Shown here: piece after piece, positions 5,927-13,198 of the stretch | Position numbering within the stretch: the first letter of the stretch is position 1 | Layout: each line of letters starts with the position of its first letter | Made by a program: the position numbers and the translations under genes | Notes under the pieces: model-generated | Told to the model about the DNA's origin: nothing | Database searches by the model: none | What the model saw: the letters and a program-made list of their open reading frames with translations, nothing else | NCBI GenBank assembly: GCA_027341315.1 | Contig: DAIENA010000016.1 | Span: 1 to 13,515 of the forward strand | From: an archaeon | GTDB lineage: Archaea > Nanobdellota > Nanobdellia > Pacearchaeales > GW2011-AR1 | DNA length: 13,515 nt | Reading direction: 5' to 3'

Positions 5927-7269
5927 CCTCTCCCCTCTTCTGAAATCAACTTTTCAATCATCGCCCCGGCTTCAAACATTTTTTGTTCGTTGAATTTGTC
6001 GGCCATAATCTGCATCCCGACAGGAACCCCGTCGACAAAACCAACGGGAACGGAAATCGCGCAGTTTCCGGCGAGGTTTGACGGAATAGTCAAGGCGTCG
6101 TAAGAATACATTTCCTCAACCGTTATTTCTTCTCCGATTTTGTGCGCAAGTCGCGGAACCGTCGGAGAAACAATCAAATCAAAATCTTTGAAAGCAGATT
6201 CATATTCTTCTTCAATTAATTTTTTAACTCTAAGAGCAAGGTGATAATTTCTTCCTTCATGTTCGGCTTTTGTAATTTCGGCGCCGCCAATAATTCTTCG
6301 AAGAACTTCTGGTCCGCAAGCTTCCTCAATTTTTTTCCCGTAACGTCGTCCGTCAAACTTCCTTGTCGCTGAAAAGAATTCGGTGTAAACAAGAGGGTAA
6401 TAAGTTTCTATTGCAAGTTCAACATTTTGAATACTCACTTTTTTTATTTTCCAGTTATATTTTTTACCTGCTTCATCAAGTTTATCTGCAATTAATTTTT
6501 GAATTCTTTTATCCTTAATTTCTAAATCAAGAACCCCCACTCTGAAATTTTTTTTCTTCCCGAGTTCATTCAAATTCAATTTCTGAACGTCGACACTTAT
6601 TGAATCGTTTTCGTCTTTCCCCCGAATCACATCTAAAACCAAAGCCGCGTCAGCGACATTTCTTGCAAGCGGTCCGATTTGGTCTAAACTCATAGATAAA
6701 TCAATCAATCCGTATCTTGAAACCGTCCCGTAAGTTGGTTTTACACCGACGACTCCGCAGTGCGACGCCGGATTTCTTATTGAACCGCCGGTGTCTGAAC
6801 CCAGAGCGACGTCGCAAAATCGTGCGGCAACCGACGCTGCAGAACCCGAAGACGAACCGCCGGGAATAAGTTTAGGATTTATCGGATTTTTAACCGGACC
6901 AAACGCCGACGTCTCGCCTGAAGACCCGCAGGCAAACTCATCAGAATTGACCATTCCGATAATAATTCCGTCCTCGTCTTTTATTTTTTTTATAACCGTC
7001 GCGTCGTAAGTTGATAAATAATCTTCCAAAACTTTTGACGAACACGACGCGTGAAGCCCGACGACGTTTATGTTCGGCTTGATTCCAAAAACGTAACCTG
7101 CAAGCCGGCCGGAGCGTCCGGATTTTATTTTATCGTCGACCCGGCGCGCTTCTTCAAGAAGTTCTTTTTCCGAACGAACTTCTAAAAAAATATTTAACTC
7201 TTTATTTTTCTTCTCAATTTCCTTGAGATATTTTTTTACTTTTTCAGTTGTTGTTATATTTATTCCCAT
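5923..7269 (-). CDS. gatA: Asp/Glu-tRNA amidotransferase subunit A (glutaminase/amidase)
   Basis: GatA is the amidase-signature subunit of GatCAB; it hydrolyses glutamine or asparagine and supplies ammonia to GatB. The 448-residue protein has the catalytic Ser-cisSer-Lys triad: K64 in FGIKPNI, S139 in IPGGSSSGSAA, and S163 in GSDTGGSIRNPAS. The spacings (75 and 24 residues) equal those I recall for the Staphylococcus aureus enzyme (K79, S154, S178). Further family blocks are CGVVGVKPTYGTVSRYG, SLDQIGPLARNV and, near the C-terminus, LAGNCAISVPVG. It is somewhat shorter than typical bacterial GatA (about 485), mostly at the N-terminus. The residue after K64 is Pro where most family members have Asp. 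The gene overlaps gatC by 10 nt upstream and the phosphoesterase by 4 nt downstream, indicating one operon. Confidence 0.97.
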   Translation of the reverse strand: MGINITTTEKVKKYLKEIEKKNKELNIFLEVRSEKELLEEARRVDDKIKSGRSGRLAGYVFGIKPNINVVGLHASCSSKVLEDYLSTYDATVIKKIKDEDGIIIGMVNSDEFACGSSGETSAFGPVKNPINPKLIPGGSSSGSAASVAARFCDVALGSDTGGSIRNPASHCGVVGVKPTYGTVSRYGLIDLSMSLDQIGPLARNVADAALVLDVIRGKDENDSISVDVQKLNLNELGKKKNFRVGVLDLEIKDKRIQKLIADKLDEAGKKYNWKIKKVSIQNVELAIETYYPLVYTEFFSATRKFDGRRYGKKIEEACGPEVLRRIIGGAEITKAEHEGRNYHLALRVKKLIEEEYESAFKDFDLIVSPTVPRLAHKIGEEITVEEMYSYDALTIPSNLAGNCAISVPVGFVDGVPVGMQIMADKFNEQKMFEAGAMIEKLISEEGRG

Positions 7270-7523
7270 CCTTTTTTCTCCGCAATTATAAATTCTTTAT
7301 TTTTTTCAGGGGCATTATTTAAAATTCTTTTTTTAAGCTCTTCATTTCCTAGACTTCCCGGCCCTTCTTCTCTAAACAAATTTTTCCTCTCAATAAAACT
7401 TTCACCTGGAAGTTTTTTAATTTCGGAAAGTTTTTTTCCAAATGAATTAATTATTTTTTCAGATTCTTTTTTTATTTCCCCTCTCTCTTTTTCTGTTAAC
7501 TTTTTATACAAAAATCCTGCCAT
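7260..7523 (-). CDS. gatC: Asp/Glu-tRNA amidotransferase subunit C (divergent)
   Basis: GatC wraps around and stabilises the GatA-GatB interface. The 87-residue product has the right size and position between gatB and gatA. Its C-terminal NNAPEKNKEFIIAEKKGWE (about 69-87) corresponds to the family's conserved NAP-x-x-x-x-x-(F/Y)-x-V-P-K segment that inserts along GatA. The N-terminal part (LTEKERGEIKKESEKIINSFGKKLSEI) matches the two-helix region, but overall similarity is low, so the call leans on context as well as sequence. The ATG is 1 nt after the gatB stop, and the 3' end overlaps gatA by 10 nt, so the three subunits are probably translated in a coupled way. Confidence 0.85.
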   Translation of the reverse strand: MAGFLYKKLTEKERGEIKKESEKIINSFGKKLSEIKKLPGESFIERKNLFREEGPGSLGNEELKKRILNNAPEKNKEFIIAEKKGWE

Positions 7524-7524
7524 T

Positions 7525-8880
7525 TTATTTTCCTAAAATTTTTTCCAGAACCTCCCTTGTTTTGTTAAAGTCGGCTCTTTTATTTGTCTTTTTCATAACC
7601 TGGCCGATTAAAAAATTTATTGAACTTTTTTCTCCGGATTTGTAATCTTCAACCGCTTTCTTGTTTTCAGCGAGAACTTCCTTTGATATTTTTTCAATTT
7701 CTGCGCCGGAAATTGTTTTTCCGGAATCAATTTCGCCCGACGGGTCGCTCGAACTTTCAATCCATTTTCTTAAAATTTCTTTTGCTTTAAGTTCATTAAT
7801 TTTTCCGTCCTGAACCGCCAAAAGAAGTTTAGTGAAGTGCTCCGGATTTATTTCCATTTCGTCGACGTCAATTTTGTTGTAGTTAGAAACGCCGAGTAAT
7901 TCGACCGTAATCCATGGAATTAAAATTTCCGGTTTAACATGTTTAACCGTCTCTTCAAAAAGTTCAACAAGACTCGACTTCTTTGTTAAAATTTCCGCAT
8001 AAGTTTTATCAATTTTGTATTTTTTGATTAAAATTTTTATTTTTTCCTGCGGAAGTTCAGGAATTGAATTTTTCATTTTTTTTATAACTTCTTCGGGAAT
8101 TTTCAGGAAAGGTAAATCCGGCTCGCTTATAAATCTGTAATCCATTGCAGAGTCTTTTGTCCTCATCAGCGTCGTCACTTTTTTTTCTTCATTATATGTT
8201 CTTGTTTCTTCAACTCTAGGCAAATTCTTTTCCTGACGTAAAACTTCAATTTCAATTGCCTCCTTTATTTTTTTAAGGGAATTTATATTTTTTATTTCAA
8301 CTCTTTTCCCTCCCGGAATTGAAATATTAACATCAGCCTTAAGTCCGGAATTTTTGTCAATTGCTTTTACATAACTTAAAGCCGAAAATAAATTTCCAAG
8401 CCACGAAACGACTTCTTCTGCCGACGAGAAATCCGGGTCTGTTACAATTTCGATTAATGGTGAACCGGAGCGGTTGTAATCAATTTCGCCCGTCAAAGGA
8501 TTCCACGCCGCAGGGTCTTCCTCGATGTGACATTCTCTTATTCCGATTCCCATAAATTTACCGTCGACGCCGTTTGGAGTTGCGTGCGGTCCGGAAATCG
8601 TCGATTGAAAACCCTTGGGTAAATCCGGCCATGAATAATGCTTTCTTTGCCAGACAACTTCCCCGTTTATCCTGCATCCTAAAATTAAAGAAATTAAAAT
8701 CGCTTTTTTAACGGCGTTGGAATTTGGAAGAAGTGGTTTGGAACCGGGCTGCCCCGTACAAATCGGACAGATATTCACATTCGCTTTTGTAAATTTTTTT
8801 CCGTGAATAACTCTGCAACTGCAAAATAATTTTTCAATTGTGTTTAAATAACCATGAATTTCAAGACCAATTTTTACCAT
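7525..8880 (-). CDS. gatB: Asp/Glu-tRNA amidotransferase subunit B (transamidase)
   Basis: GatB binds the misacylated tRNA, activates the Asp or Glu side chain with ATP and aminates it using ammonia from GatA. The 451-residue protein begins with KIGLEIHGYL (E7, H9, catalytic cradle) and has four zinc-binding cysteines, C20-x-C22 and C38-x2-C41 in NICPICTGQPG. It continues with HIEEDPAAW, RSGSPLIEIVTDPDF and ISEPDLPFL, and ends with a YqeY/tail tRNA-binding domain (about 320-451). The usual LEEDAGK motif is altered to IEEDPAAW. With gatE also present, this enzyme most likely acts on Asp-tRNA(Asn), the archaeal role of GatCAB. A TATA-like element (8901-8910) centred about 25.5 nt upstream suggests an additional promoter within the cluster. 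Confidence 0.97.
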   Translation of the reverse strand: MVKIGLEIHGYLNTIEKLFCSCRVIHGKKFTKANVNICPICTGQPGSKPLLPNSNAVKKAILISLILGCRINGEVVWQRKHYSWPDLPKGFQSTISGPHATPNGVDGKFMGIGIRECHIEEDPAAWNPLTGEIDYNRSGSPLIEIVTDPDFSSAEEVVSWLGNLFSALSYVKAIDKNSGLKADVNISIPGGKRVEIKNINSLKKIKEAIEIEVLRQEKNLPRVEETRTYNEEKKVTTLMRTKDSAMDYRFISEPDLPFLKIPEEVIKKMKNSIPELPQEKIKILIKKYKIDKTYAEILTKKSSLVELFEETVKHVKPEILIPWITVELLGVSNYNKIDVDEMEINPEHFTKLLLAVQDGKINELKAKEILRKWIESSSDPSGEIDSGKTISGAEIEKISKEVLAENKKAVEDYKSGEKSSINFLIGQVMKKTNKRADFNKTREVLEKILGK

Positions 8881-8900
8881 TAATAATAAATTATTCTCAT

Positions 8901-8910
8901 AATTAAAAAG
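8901..8910 (-). promoter_or_regulatory. TATA-like element upstream of gatB
   Basis: The minus strand reads CTTTTTAATT in the 39-nt gap after the PQ-loop gene, centred about 25.5 nt before the gatB ATG. It could give gatBCA a leaderless transcript independent of aspS. Confidence 0.45.
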
Positions 8911-8919
8911 ATGTTGGTT

Positions 8920-9198
8920 TTATCTCTTCTTCTTCAACTTCAATCTCCAAGCTAAAATCCATATGATTAAACAAGAGAGAAAATTAAGTCCCGTTACAAT
9001 TTCTAAAAGTAAATCTGAAATTACAAATAAAGAATAAACAAATGTAATAAACGCACAAGTTGTCCAGATAATATAAGACGAAACATTGGCACTTAATTTC
9101 CCTTTAATTAAATCTTTTATCGTCGGCAAATATCCAATTGTCGCAACTACTCCTGTACTGGCATACAAAAAAGAAATTATTACTAAAATTGCGTTCAT
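8920..9198 (-). CDS. PQ-loop / SemiSWEET-like small membrane protein
   Basis: The 92-residue protein has three membrane segments (about 3-23, 41-60 and 66-84) and a basic C-terminal tail (KLKKKR). This is a single triple-helix unit of the size of SemiSWEET transporters. Span one contains TIGYLPTIKDLIKGKLSA, resembling the PQ-loop box in which a Pro kinks the helix; here the motif reads Pro25-Thr26 rather than Pro-Gln. SemiSWEETs dimerise to move sugars, and other PQ-loop proteins move amino acids; the cargo here cannot be told. The ATG lies 1 nt after the aspS stop and the gene is followed by gatB, so it sits inside the tRNA-charging cluster without an obvious functional reason. Its CGAC/GTCG content is low compared with aspS and gatB. 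Confidence 0.75.
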   Translation of the reverse strand: MNAILVIISFLYASTGVVATIGYLPTIKDLIKGKLSANVSSYIIWTTCAFITFVYSLFVISDLLLEIVTGLNFLSCLIIWILAWRLKLKKKR

Positions 9199-9199
9199 T

Positions 9200-10510
9200 T
9201 TAAGGACTAATTCTGTCTCTGTCTCGGGGAAATAATGTTACCTCCCGAATATTTTGAAGATTCAACATTAACATTGTTAGTCGTTCAAGACCCATTCCCC
9301 ATCCTGCGTGAGGCGGCGCGCCAAATCTAAAAGAGTCGATGTAACTCTTGAAATCTTTCGGGTCAAGATCCCTTTCTCTTAATTGTTTTTCTAAAATTTC
9401 AGGAATGTGGACTCTTTGACCGCCCGAAGTAATTTCAGTTCCCTTGTAAATTGCATCGAACCCGCCGGAGAGCCCGTTCCCTTTGGGCATAATATAAAAC
9501 GGCTTTCCTTTAATCGGCCAGTCGTGAACAAAAACGACGGTGTCCGGATAAAGTTCGCCGAGTTTTTTTTCGGCTTCCGTCGACAAATCGTGGTCCGGGC
9601 AAAAAACTCCGTTCTTTTTCATCAAATCTTTAACCTGTGAAAAAGTTATATATTTTGATTTTGGAATTTTCAATTCAACTTTTAAAATTTCAAGTTCTTC
9701 CTTATTTTTCTTGAGGACTTCTTTAATAATATATTTTATGCACTCGAACAAAACGTCCATCACGACAAACTCGTCGGCAAAAGCCTGCTCATAATCGAAC
9801 TGTCTTGCTTCGTTTAAATGACGAACTGTGTTGTGTTTCTCGGCGCGCCAGACCGTGAAAATTGTAAAAACTTTTTCAATTGAACACGCAAGCATCTGTT
9901 TGTACAACTGACAGCTTTGTGATAAGTAAACTTCCCGTTCGAAATATTTTGCCTTGAAGAGTTCTGTTCCGCCCTCACTCGACGAACCGATTATCGACGG
10001 AAACTGAGCTTCCATCGCACCCATTTTCTTTACCATAAATTCTCTAAATGCCTGCATAATTGTCGACTCGATTTTAAAAATCGCCTGAACTGATTTTCGG
10101 TGAAGGTCTAAAAAACGATAGTCAAGTCTTTTCGGAAGTTCCGTTTTTGAATATTCAGCGACATCAATCGGAAGTTCGTCCGCCTTTGAAATGAGTTTTG
10201 TTTCAAGAGGGATTATTTCTTTTCCTCCGGGCGCCTGATTCGAAACTTTAAGCGTTCCTTTAACATAAATCACTGACTCTCTTGAAATTTTATCAATTAA
10301 TTCAAAAGATTCCTCGTCGGCTTTTCCTTTGACAGCGACGACTTGGATAATTCCTGAAATATCTTTTAACATCAAAAATCTGATTTTCCCTAACGCCCGC
10401 GTATCCGAAACCCATCCGGCAAGTTCGACAACGTCGCCGTCCTTTTTTGTAAAAGCGTCACGAATGTACGTCCGGTTTTTATTAAACTTCACAAAGTCAA
10501 TTTCTTTCAT
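9200..10510 (-). CDS. aspS: Aspartyl-tRNA synthetase, archaeal type, probably non-discriminating
   Basis: This class IIb synthetase has 436 residues, full length for the archaeal type. An N-terminal OB-fold anticodon-binding domain (about 28-105) begins LAGWVSDTRALGKIRF. The catalytic core shows SEGGTELF (178-185), QSCQLYKQ (198-205; usually QSPQLYKQ), motif 2 WRAEKHNTVRHLNE with R222, and motif 3 GWGMGLERL with R410, ending LFPRDRDRISP. In discriminating archaeal AspRS I recall a Trp at the residue after GWV and a Lys in the KAKLG turn. Here these are S35 and P94 (NQAPGG), and Pro at the second site is the reported non-discriminating state. It would charge both tRNA-Asp and tRNA-Asn, feeding the GatCAB encoded just downstream. 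A TATA-like element lies about 25.5 nt before the ATG. Confidence 0.96.
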   Translation of the reverse strand: MKEIDFVKFNKNRTYIRDAFTKKDGDVVELAGWVSDTRALGKIRFLMLKDISGIIQVVAVKGKADEESFELIDKISRESVIYVKGTLKVSNQAPGGKEIIPLETKLISKADELPIDVAEYSKTELPKRLDYRFLDLHRKSVQAIFKIESTIMQAFREFMVKKMGAMEAQFPSIIGSSSEGGTELFKAKYFEREVYLSQSCQLYKQMLACSIEKVFTIFTVWRAEKHNTVRHLNEARQFDYEQAFADEFVVMDVLFECIKYIIKEVLKKNKEELEILKVELKIPKSKYITFSQVKDLMKKNGVFCPDHDLSTEAEKKLGELYPDTVVFVHDWPIKGKPFYIMPKGNGLSGGFDAIYKGTEITSGGQRVHIPEILEKQLRERDLDPKDFKSYIDSFRFGAPPHAGWGMGLERLTMLMLNLQNIREVTLFPRDRDRISP

Positions 10511-10530
10511 TTGACTTAAAGAATTTAAAG

Positions 10531-10540
10531 ATTTTTAATG
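10531..10540 (-). promoter_or_regulatory. TATA-like element of aspS
   Basis: The minus strand reads CATTAAAAAT, centred about 25.5 nt before the aspS ATG at 10510. It is the probable main promoter of the aspS-gat cluster. Confidence 0.45.
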
Positions 10541-10613
10541 GTTTCTGTGGGAGAAAATTGCTTAACTAATCCTTTTTCCAAAAAAATTCTTGTAATAAAG
10601 ATCATACCTTTTG

Positions 10614-10922
10614 TTAAGGATTTAAAATTGGAATTGAACAATATTTCATCCCATTTTGAAAACAACTTGCAAGAGTATTATATCCATTAAACCAAATTAA
10701 GAACATCCCAAAAAGAATTATTGATAAAATTATAAAAAATATTGCTGTTCGTTTCCAAGTTTTAGTTTCTCTGTTCATCATAATAGATAAGGATCCCTCC
10801 TTAAAAAAGGTTTTTATTAAATTGCCCCACAAAAAAAAGTTCTCACCAAAAAATATTGTTGTGATAATAAGAGCAATACAAACAGAATAACTATTTTTAA
10901 ATCCCCCGGGAAAATAATTCAC
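10614..10922 (-). CDS. Hypothetical small membrane protein overlapping gatE
   Basis: The frame opens with a GTG at 10922 that overlaps the gatE stop in a GTGA (10919-10922), giving 102 residues with two hydrophobic segments (about 13-25 and 57-78). No family is recognised. A shorter start is possible at the double ATG (10781/10778, residues 48-49): GGAGG (10796-10800, minus strand) precedes it by 14 nt, which is long, and a TATA-like TTTAATAAA lies at 10813-10821. That version would be a 55-residue single-span protein. I cannot choose firmly; the 4-nt overlap favours the long form as a coupled gene. The region has no CGAC/GTCG, unlike gatE. The C-terminal portion has two cysteines (C87, C94). 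Confidence 0.45.
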   Translation of the reverse strand: MNYFPGGFKNSYSVCIALIITTIFFGENFFLWGNLIKTFFKEGSLSIMMNRETKTWKRTAIFFIILSIILFGMFLIWFNGYNTLASCFQNGMKYCSIPILNP

Positions 10923-12361
10923 TTCAAAAACTTCTCAATTATTTTCATCGCTTCTTCGCCCGTAACGACGCCCCGAAGTTCTTTCATGACAAGACCCATG
11001 TAAGCGTTCGACGACAAACCCGGTTTTTCTCTGACGATTTTCATAATTTTTTCCTCGACCTCTGCAAAATCTTTTTTGTTGAGTTTAACCGCTTCCTGAA
11101 CAGGAATTCCGCAAATAACTTTTTCCAAAATCACTTTAACATCTTTCTCCTGAATTTTTTCCTTGTAAACTTCTTCGAGAATAAAAGTCAAAACGTCCTG
11201 TGTTAAAATTTTTTCAATTTTTTCAATTGATTGATTTTCTTTTTTTGCAATTTCTTTGGGTAAAATAAGTAAGAGTCTTGAAATCAATTTCGGGTTGCCA
11301 AAGACGCTGTAAAGTTCTTTGTATTCTTCGAGTTTGTTATTTTTGAAAATTAGTTTTATCATCTCATCGTTCAGACCTTGTTTAATTAAATCTTCCTCAA
11401 TCTCGCTTTTTAATTTTGGAAGATTTCTTTTCGTCTCGTCTATAAATTCTTTTTTAATATGCAACAGCGGTAAATCGGTTTCCGGATACATTCTTGCGGC
11501 GCCCGGAATCGGTCTTAAAAATTCCGTCGTCCCGTCGGGAAGAGCATTTCTTACTTCGGACGGATTTTTTTTATTTTTGTCTGTAAAACTTTTTTGTCTT
11601 AAAATTTCAAGGTCCACACATTTTTCCATGATTTTTGGATCCTGAAATCCTTTTATCTCGACGCGGTTCGCACCTTTGATTGAAATATTCAAATCCTGCC
11701 TTATCGTTCCAATTCCCCTTCGGACTTTCACACTCCTTAAAATTTCTCCGATTTTTAGCGCAGTTTCTTTTACCTGCGACGCAGTTTTTAAATCCGGCCT
11801 CGTCGAAATTTCTACAAGCGGAATCCCCAAACGGTCAAGCCTGTAAACAATTTTGTTTTCCTTTCTTTCAACTTCTCTTGCAGAATCCTCTTCAAGATAA
11901 ACCGAATCGATTCCGACTTTTCCCTGCGACGTCTCGACGTATCCGTCGTACGCAATCAAAACCGTTCTTTGAAAACCCGACGTGTTCGAGCCGTTTATGA
12001 CGGTTTTTCTCATAATTTGAGAAAGAGGAAAAATTTTGCAGTTAAGTAAAAGAGAAATCTGAAGTGCAATTTTCAGAGCTTCTTTGTTTATTTCGTGGGG
12101 CGGTTCTTCGTCGAGTTCGACAAGACACGTCGTGTCGTAAGTTTCGTAAAGATATTCCTTCCCCTCTTCGGCGTGAAATTTCGCCGCCTCGTCAACTTTT
12201 CCCGACTCACCGGCAACGGCGTGCAGTTTTCGCCTGACAAGAGAATTCGACGAATCCGTTCTCAGGACCGACGGACAATCGCAAAAAAGTTTATGCGTGT
12301 CAAGTTGTTGATGAATTTCAAGACCAGCTTTAAATCCTAATTTTTTGTAATCAATTTCCAT
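10919..12361 (-). CDS. gatE: Glu-tRNA(Gln) amidotransferase subunit E, lacking the AspRS-like insertion
   Basis: GatE is the archaeal transamidase that, with the asparaginase-like GatD, converts Glu-tRNA(Gln) to Gln-tRNA(Gln). Diagnostic GatE blocks are KAGLEIHQQLDTHKLFCDCP (11-30), TTCLVELDEEPPHE (77-90), VINGSNTSGFQRT (121-133), VYLEEDSAR (154-162), YRLDRLGIPLVEI (173-185) and LPDGTTEFLRPIPGAARMYPETD (274-296). The YqeY-like tail (about 320-480) is present. The protein has 480 residues whereas typical GatE has about 620. The gap maps to residues 256-268, where the cradle block RVEIKGFQDPK is followed almost at once by the post-insert block, so the GAD (AspRS-like) insertion is absent with the frame intact. 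gatD is not adjacent. A TATA-like element lies 25 nt before the ATG. Confidence 0.95.
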   Translation of the reverse strand: MEIDYKKLGFKAGLEIHQQLDTHKLFCDCPSVLRTDSSNSLVRRKLHAVAGESGKVDEAAKFHAEEGKEYLYETYDTTCLVELDEEPPHEINKEALKIALQISLLLNCKIFPLSQIMRKTVINGSNTSGFQRTVLIAYDGYVETSQGKVGIDSVYLEEDSAREVERKENKIVYRLDRLGIPLVEISTRPDLKTASQVKETALKIGEILRSVKVRRGIGTIRQDLNISIKGANRVEIKGFQDPKIMEKCVDLEILRQKSFTDKNKKNPSEVRNALPDGTTEFLRPIPGAARMYPETDLPLLHIKKEFIDETKRNLPKLKSEIEEDLIKQGLNDEMIKLIFKNNKLEEYKELYSVFGNPKLISRLLLILPKEIAKKENQSIEKIEKILTQDVLTFILEEVYKEKIQEKDVKVILEKVICGIPVQEAVKLNKKDFAEVEEKIMKIVREKPGLSSNAYMGLVMKELRGVVTGEEAMKIIEKFLK

Positions 12362-12380
12362 TCAATTAAAAGAAAACTCT

Positions 12381-12391
12381 GATTTATTAAA
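12381..12391 (-). promoter_or_regulatory. TATA-like element of gatE
   Basis: The minus strand reads TTTAATAAATC, immediately after the fic stop codon and centred 25 nt before the gatE ATG. gatE is therefore probably transcribed independently of fic as a leaderless message. Confidence 0.55.
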
Positions 12392-13177
12392 TTAATGCAA
12401 TTTGGCCGGTTCAATAACTAAATCCCCTAAAATTTCGTCAAGCCCATTGTTTACTTTGCTTGCACAGTAATCATAAAATTCTCTTTGTCCTTCAACATTT
12501 TTTGCTTTATAATGAGGAAGAGTTTTACACAAAAGACCCAAATAAAAAGTTCCTTCTCCTGCGGAAATCGTTGCAGGGGGAATTAAATAGTCATACAAAA
12601 TTCTATCTTGAATTAATCTTGCCGTTCTTTTATTTCCATCATCAAATGGTTGTATTGCTGCCAACTCCAAATGTGCCGTTACTGCGGATTCCAATGGACC
12701 ATAATTATTATGAATTTCTTTAATTCTTGAAATTGCTTCTTTAACTTTTGTTGGAACTTTTTCATATCCGGGGGGAAGATAATCTGGACAATTTAAAGTA
12801 ACATCCCTATTTCTAAACTCGTTGAATGGAACATTATCCCCTAAAATAAGTTTATTCAATTTTTTCAAGATATTTTGATTAAACTCCCCCACAAAATTTC
12901 CGTATTTTCCAATTTTATTCAAATAGTACCATCCATTACTTACATTTTGGATTCCTTGCCTTGCAATTTTTTGGACGGTTTTAGATTGATTATTCTCCAA
13001 AAGAAGACTCTCTCTTAATTTTGGGTTTTCTATCCAAAAAGAATAGACATCTCCAATTGCTCGAAGGTCTTGAATCACTAAATTTCTTCTTCCGTCATAA
13101 TATTCCGGGTTTGACCTCAAGTTTTTCAACTTTGAAAAAATTTCTTCTCTCAAGGATTTTGTAATATATTCTTCCAT
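12392..13177 (-). CDS. Fic-domain protein with Gln replacing the catalytic His
   Basis: Fic proteins transfer AMP or other nucleotide/phosphate groups to target side chains. The family motif H-P-F-x-(D/E)-G-N-(G/K)-R-x-x-R appears here as QPFDDGNKRTAR. The phosphate-binding DGN loop and both arginines are kept, but the catalytic base His is Gln (codon CAA). Upstream, the helix LESAVTAHLELAAI and a flap-like FNEFRNRDVTLNCPDYLPPGYEKVP fit the fold. No S/T-x-x-x-E-G/N inhibitory helix or antitoxin gene is evident. The frame is open to an ATG at 13225, but a TATA box at 13199-13206 is about 25.5 nt upstream of the in-frame ATG at 13177, so I use that start (261 residues). The gene has almost no CGAC/GTCG, suggesting acquisition. 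It may be inactive or use altered chemistry. Confidence 0.9.
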   Translation of the reverse strand: MEEYITKSLREEIFSKLKNLRSNPEYYDGRRNLVIQDLRAIGDVYSFWIENPKLRESLLLENNQSKTVQKIARQGIQNVSNGWYYLNKIGKYGNFVGEFNQNILKKLNKLILGDNVPFNEFRNRDVTLNCPDYLPPGYEKVPTKVKEAISRIKEIHNNYGPLESAVTAHLELAAIQPFDDGNKRTARLIQDRILYDYLIPPATISAGEGTFYLGLLCKTLPHYKAKNVEGQREFYDYCASKVNNGLDEILGDLVIEPAKLH

Positions 13178-13198
13178 TTTATACCAACCATTCCAAAA

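Noticed and set aside
11319..12340. Long plus-strand frames opposite gatE
   Set aside because: They are antisense shadows of a well-supported conserved gene, with no start context of their own.
10919..12361. GatE as a truncated pseudogene
   Set aside because: Both ends, the tail domain and all catalytic blocks are present in one frame with a normal start and promoter; only the internal insertion is missing.
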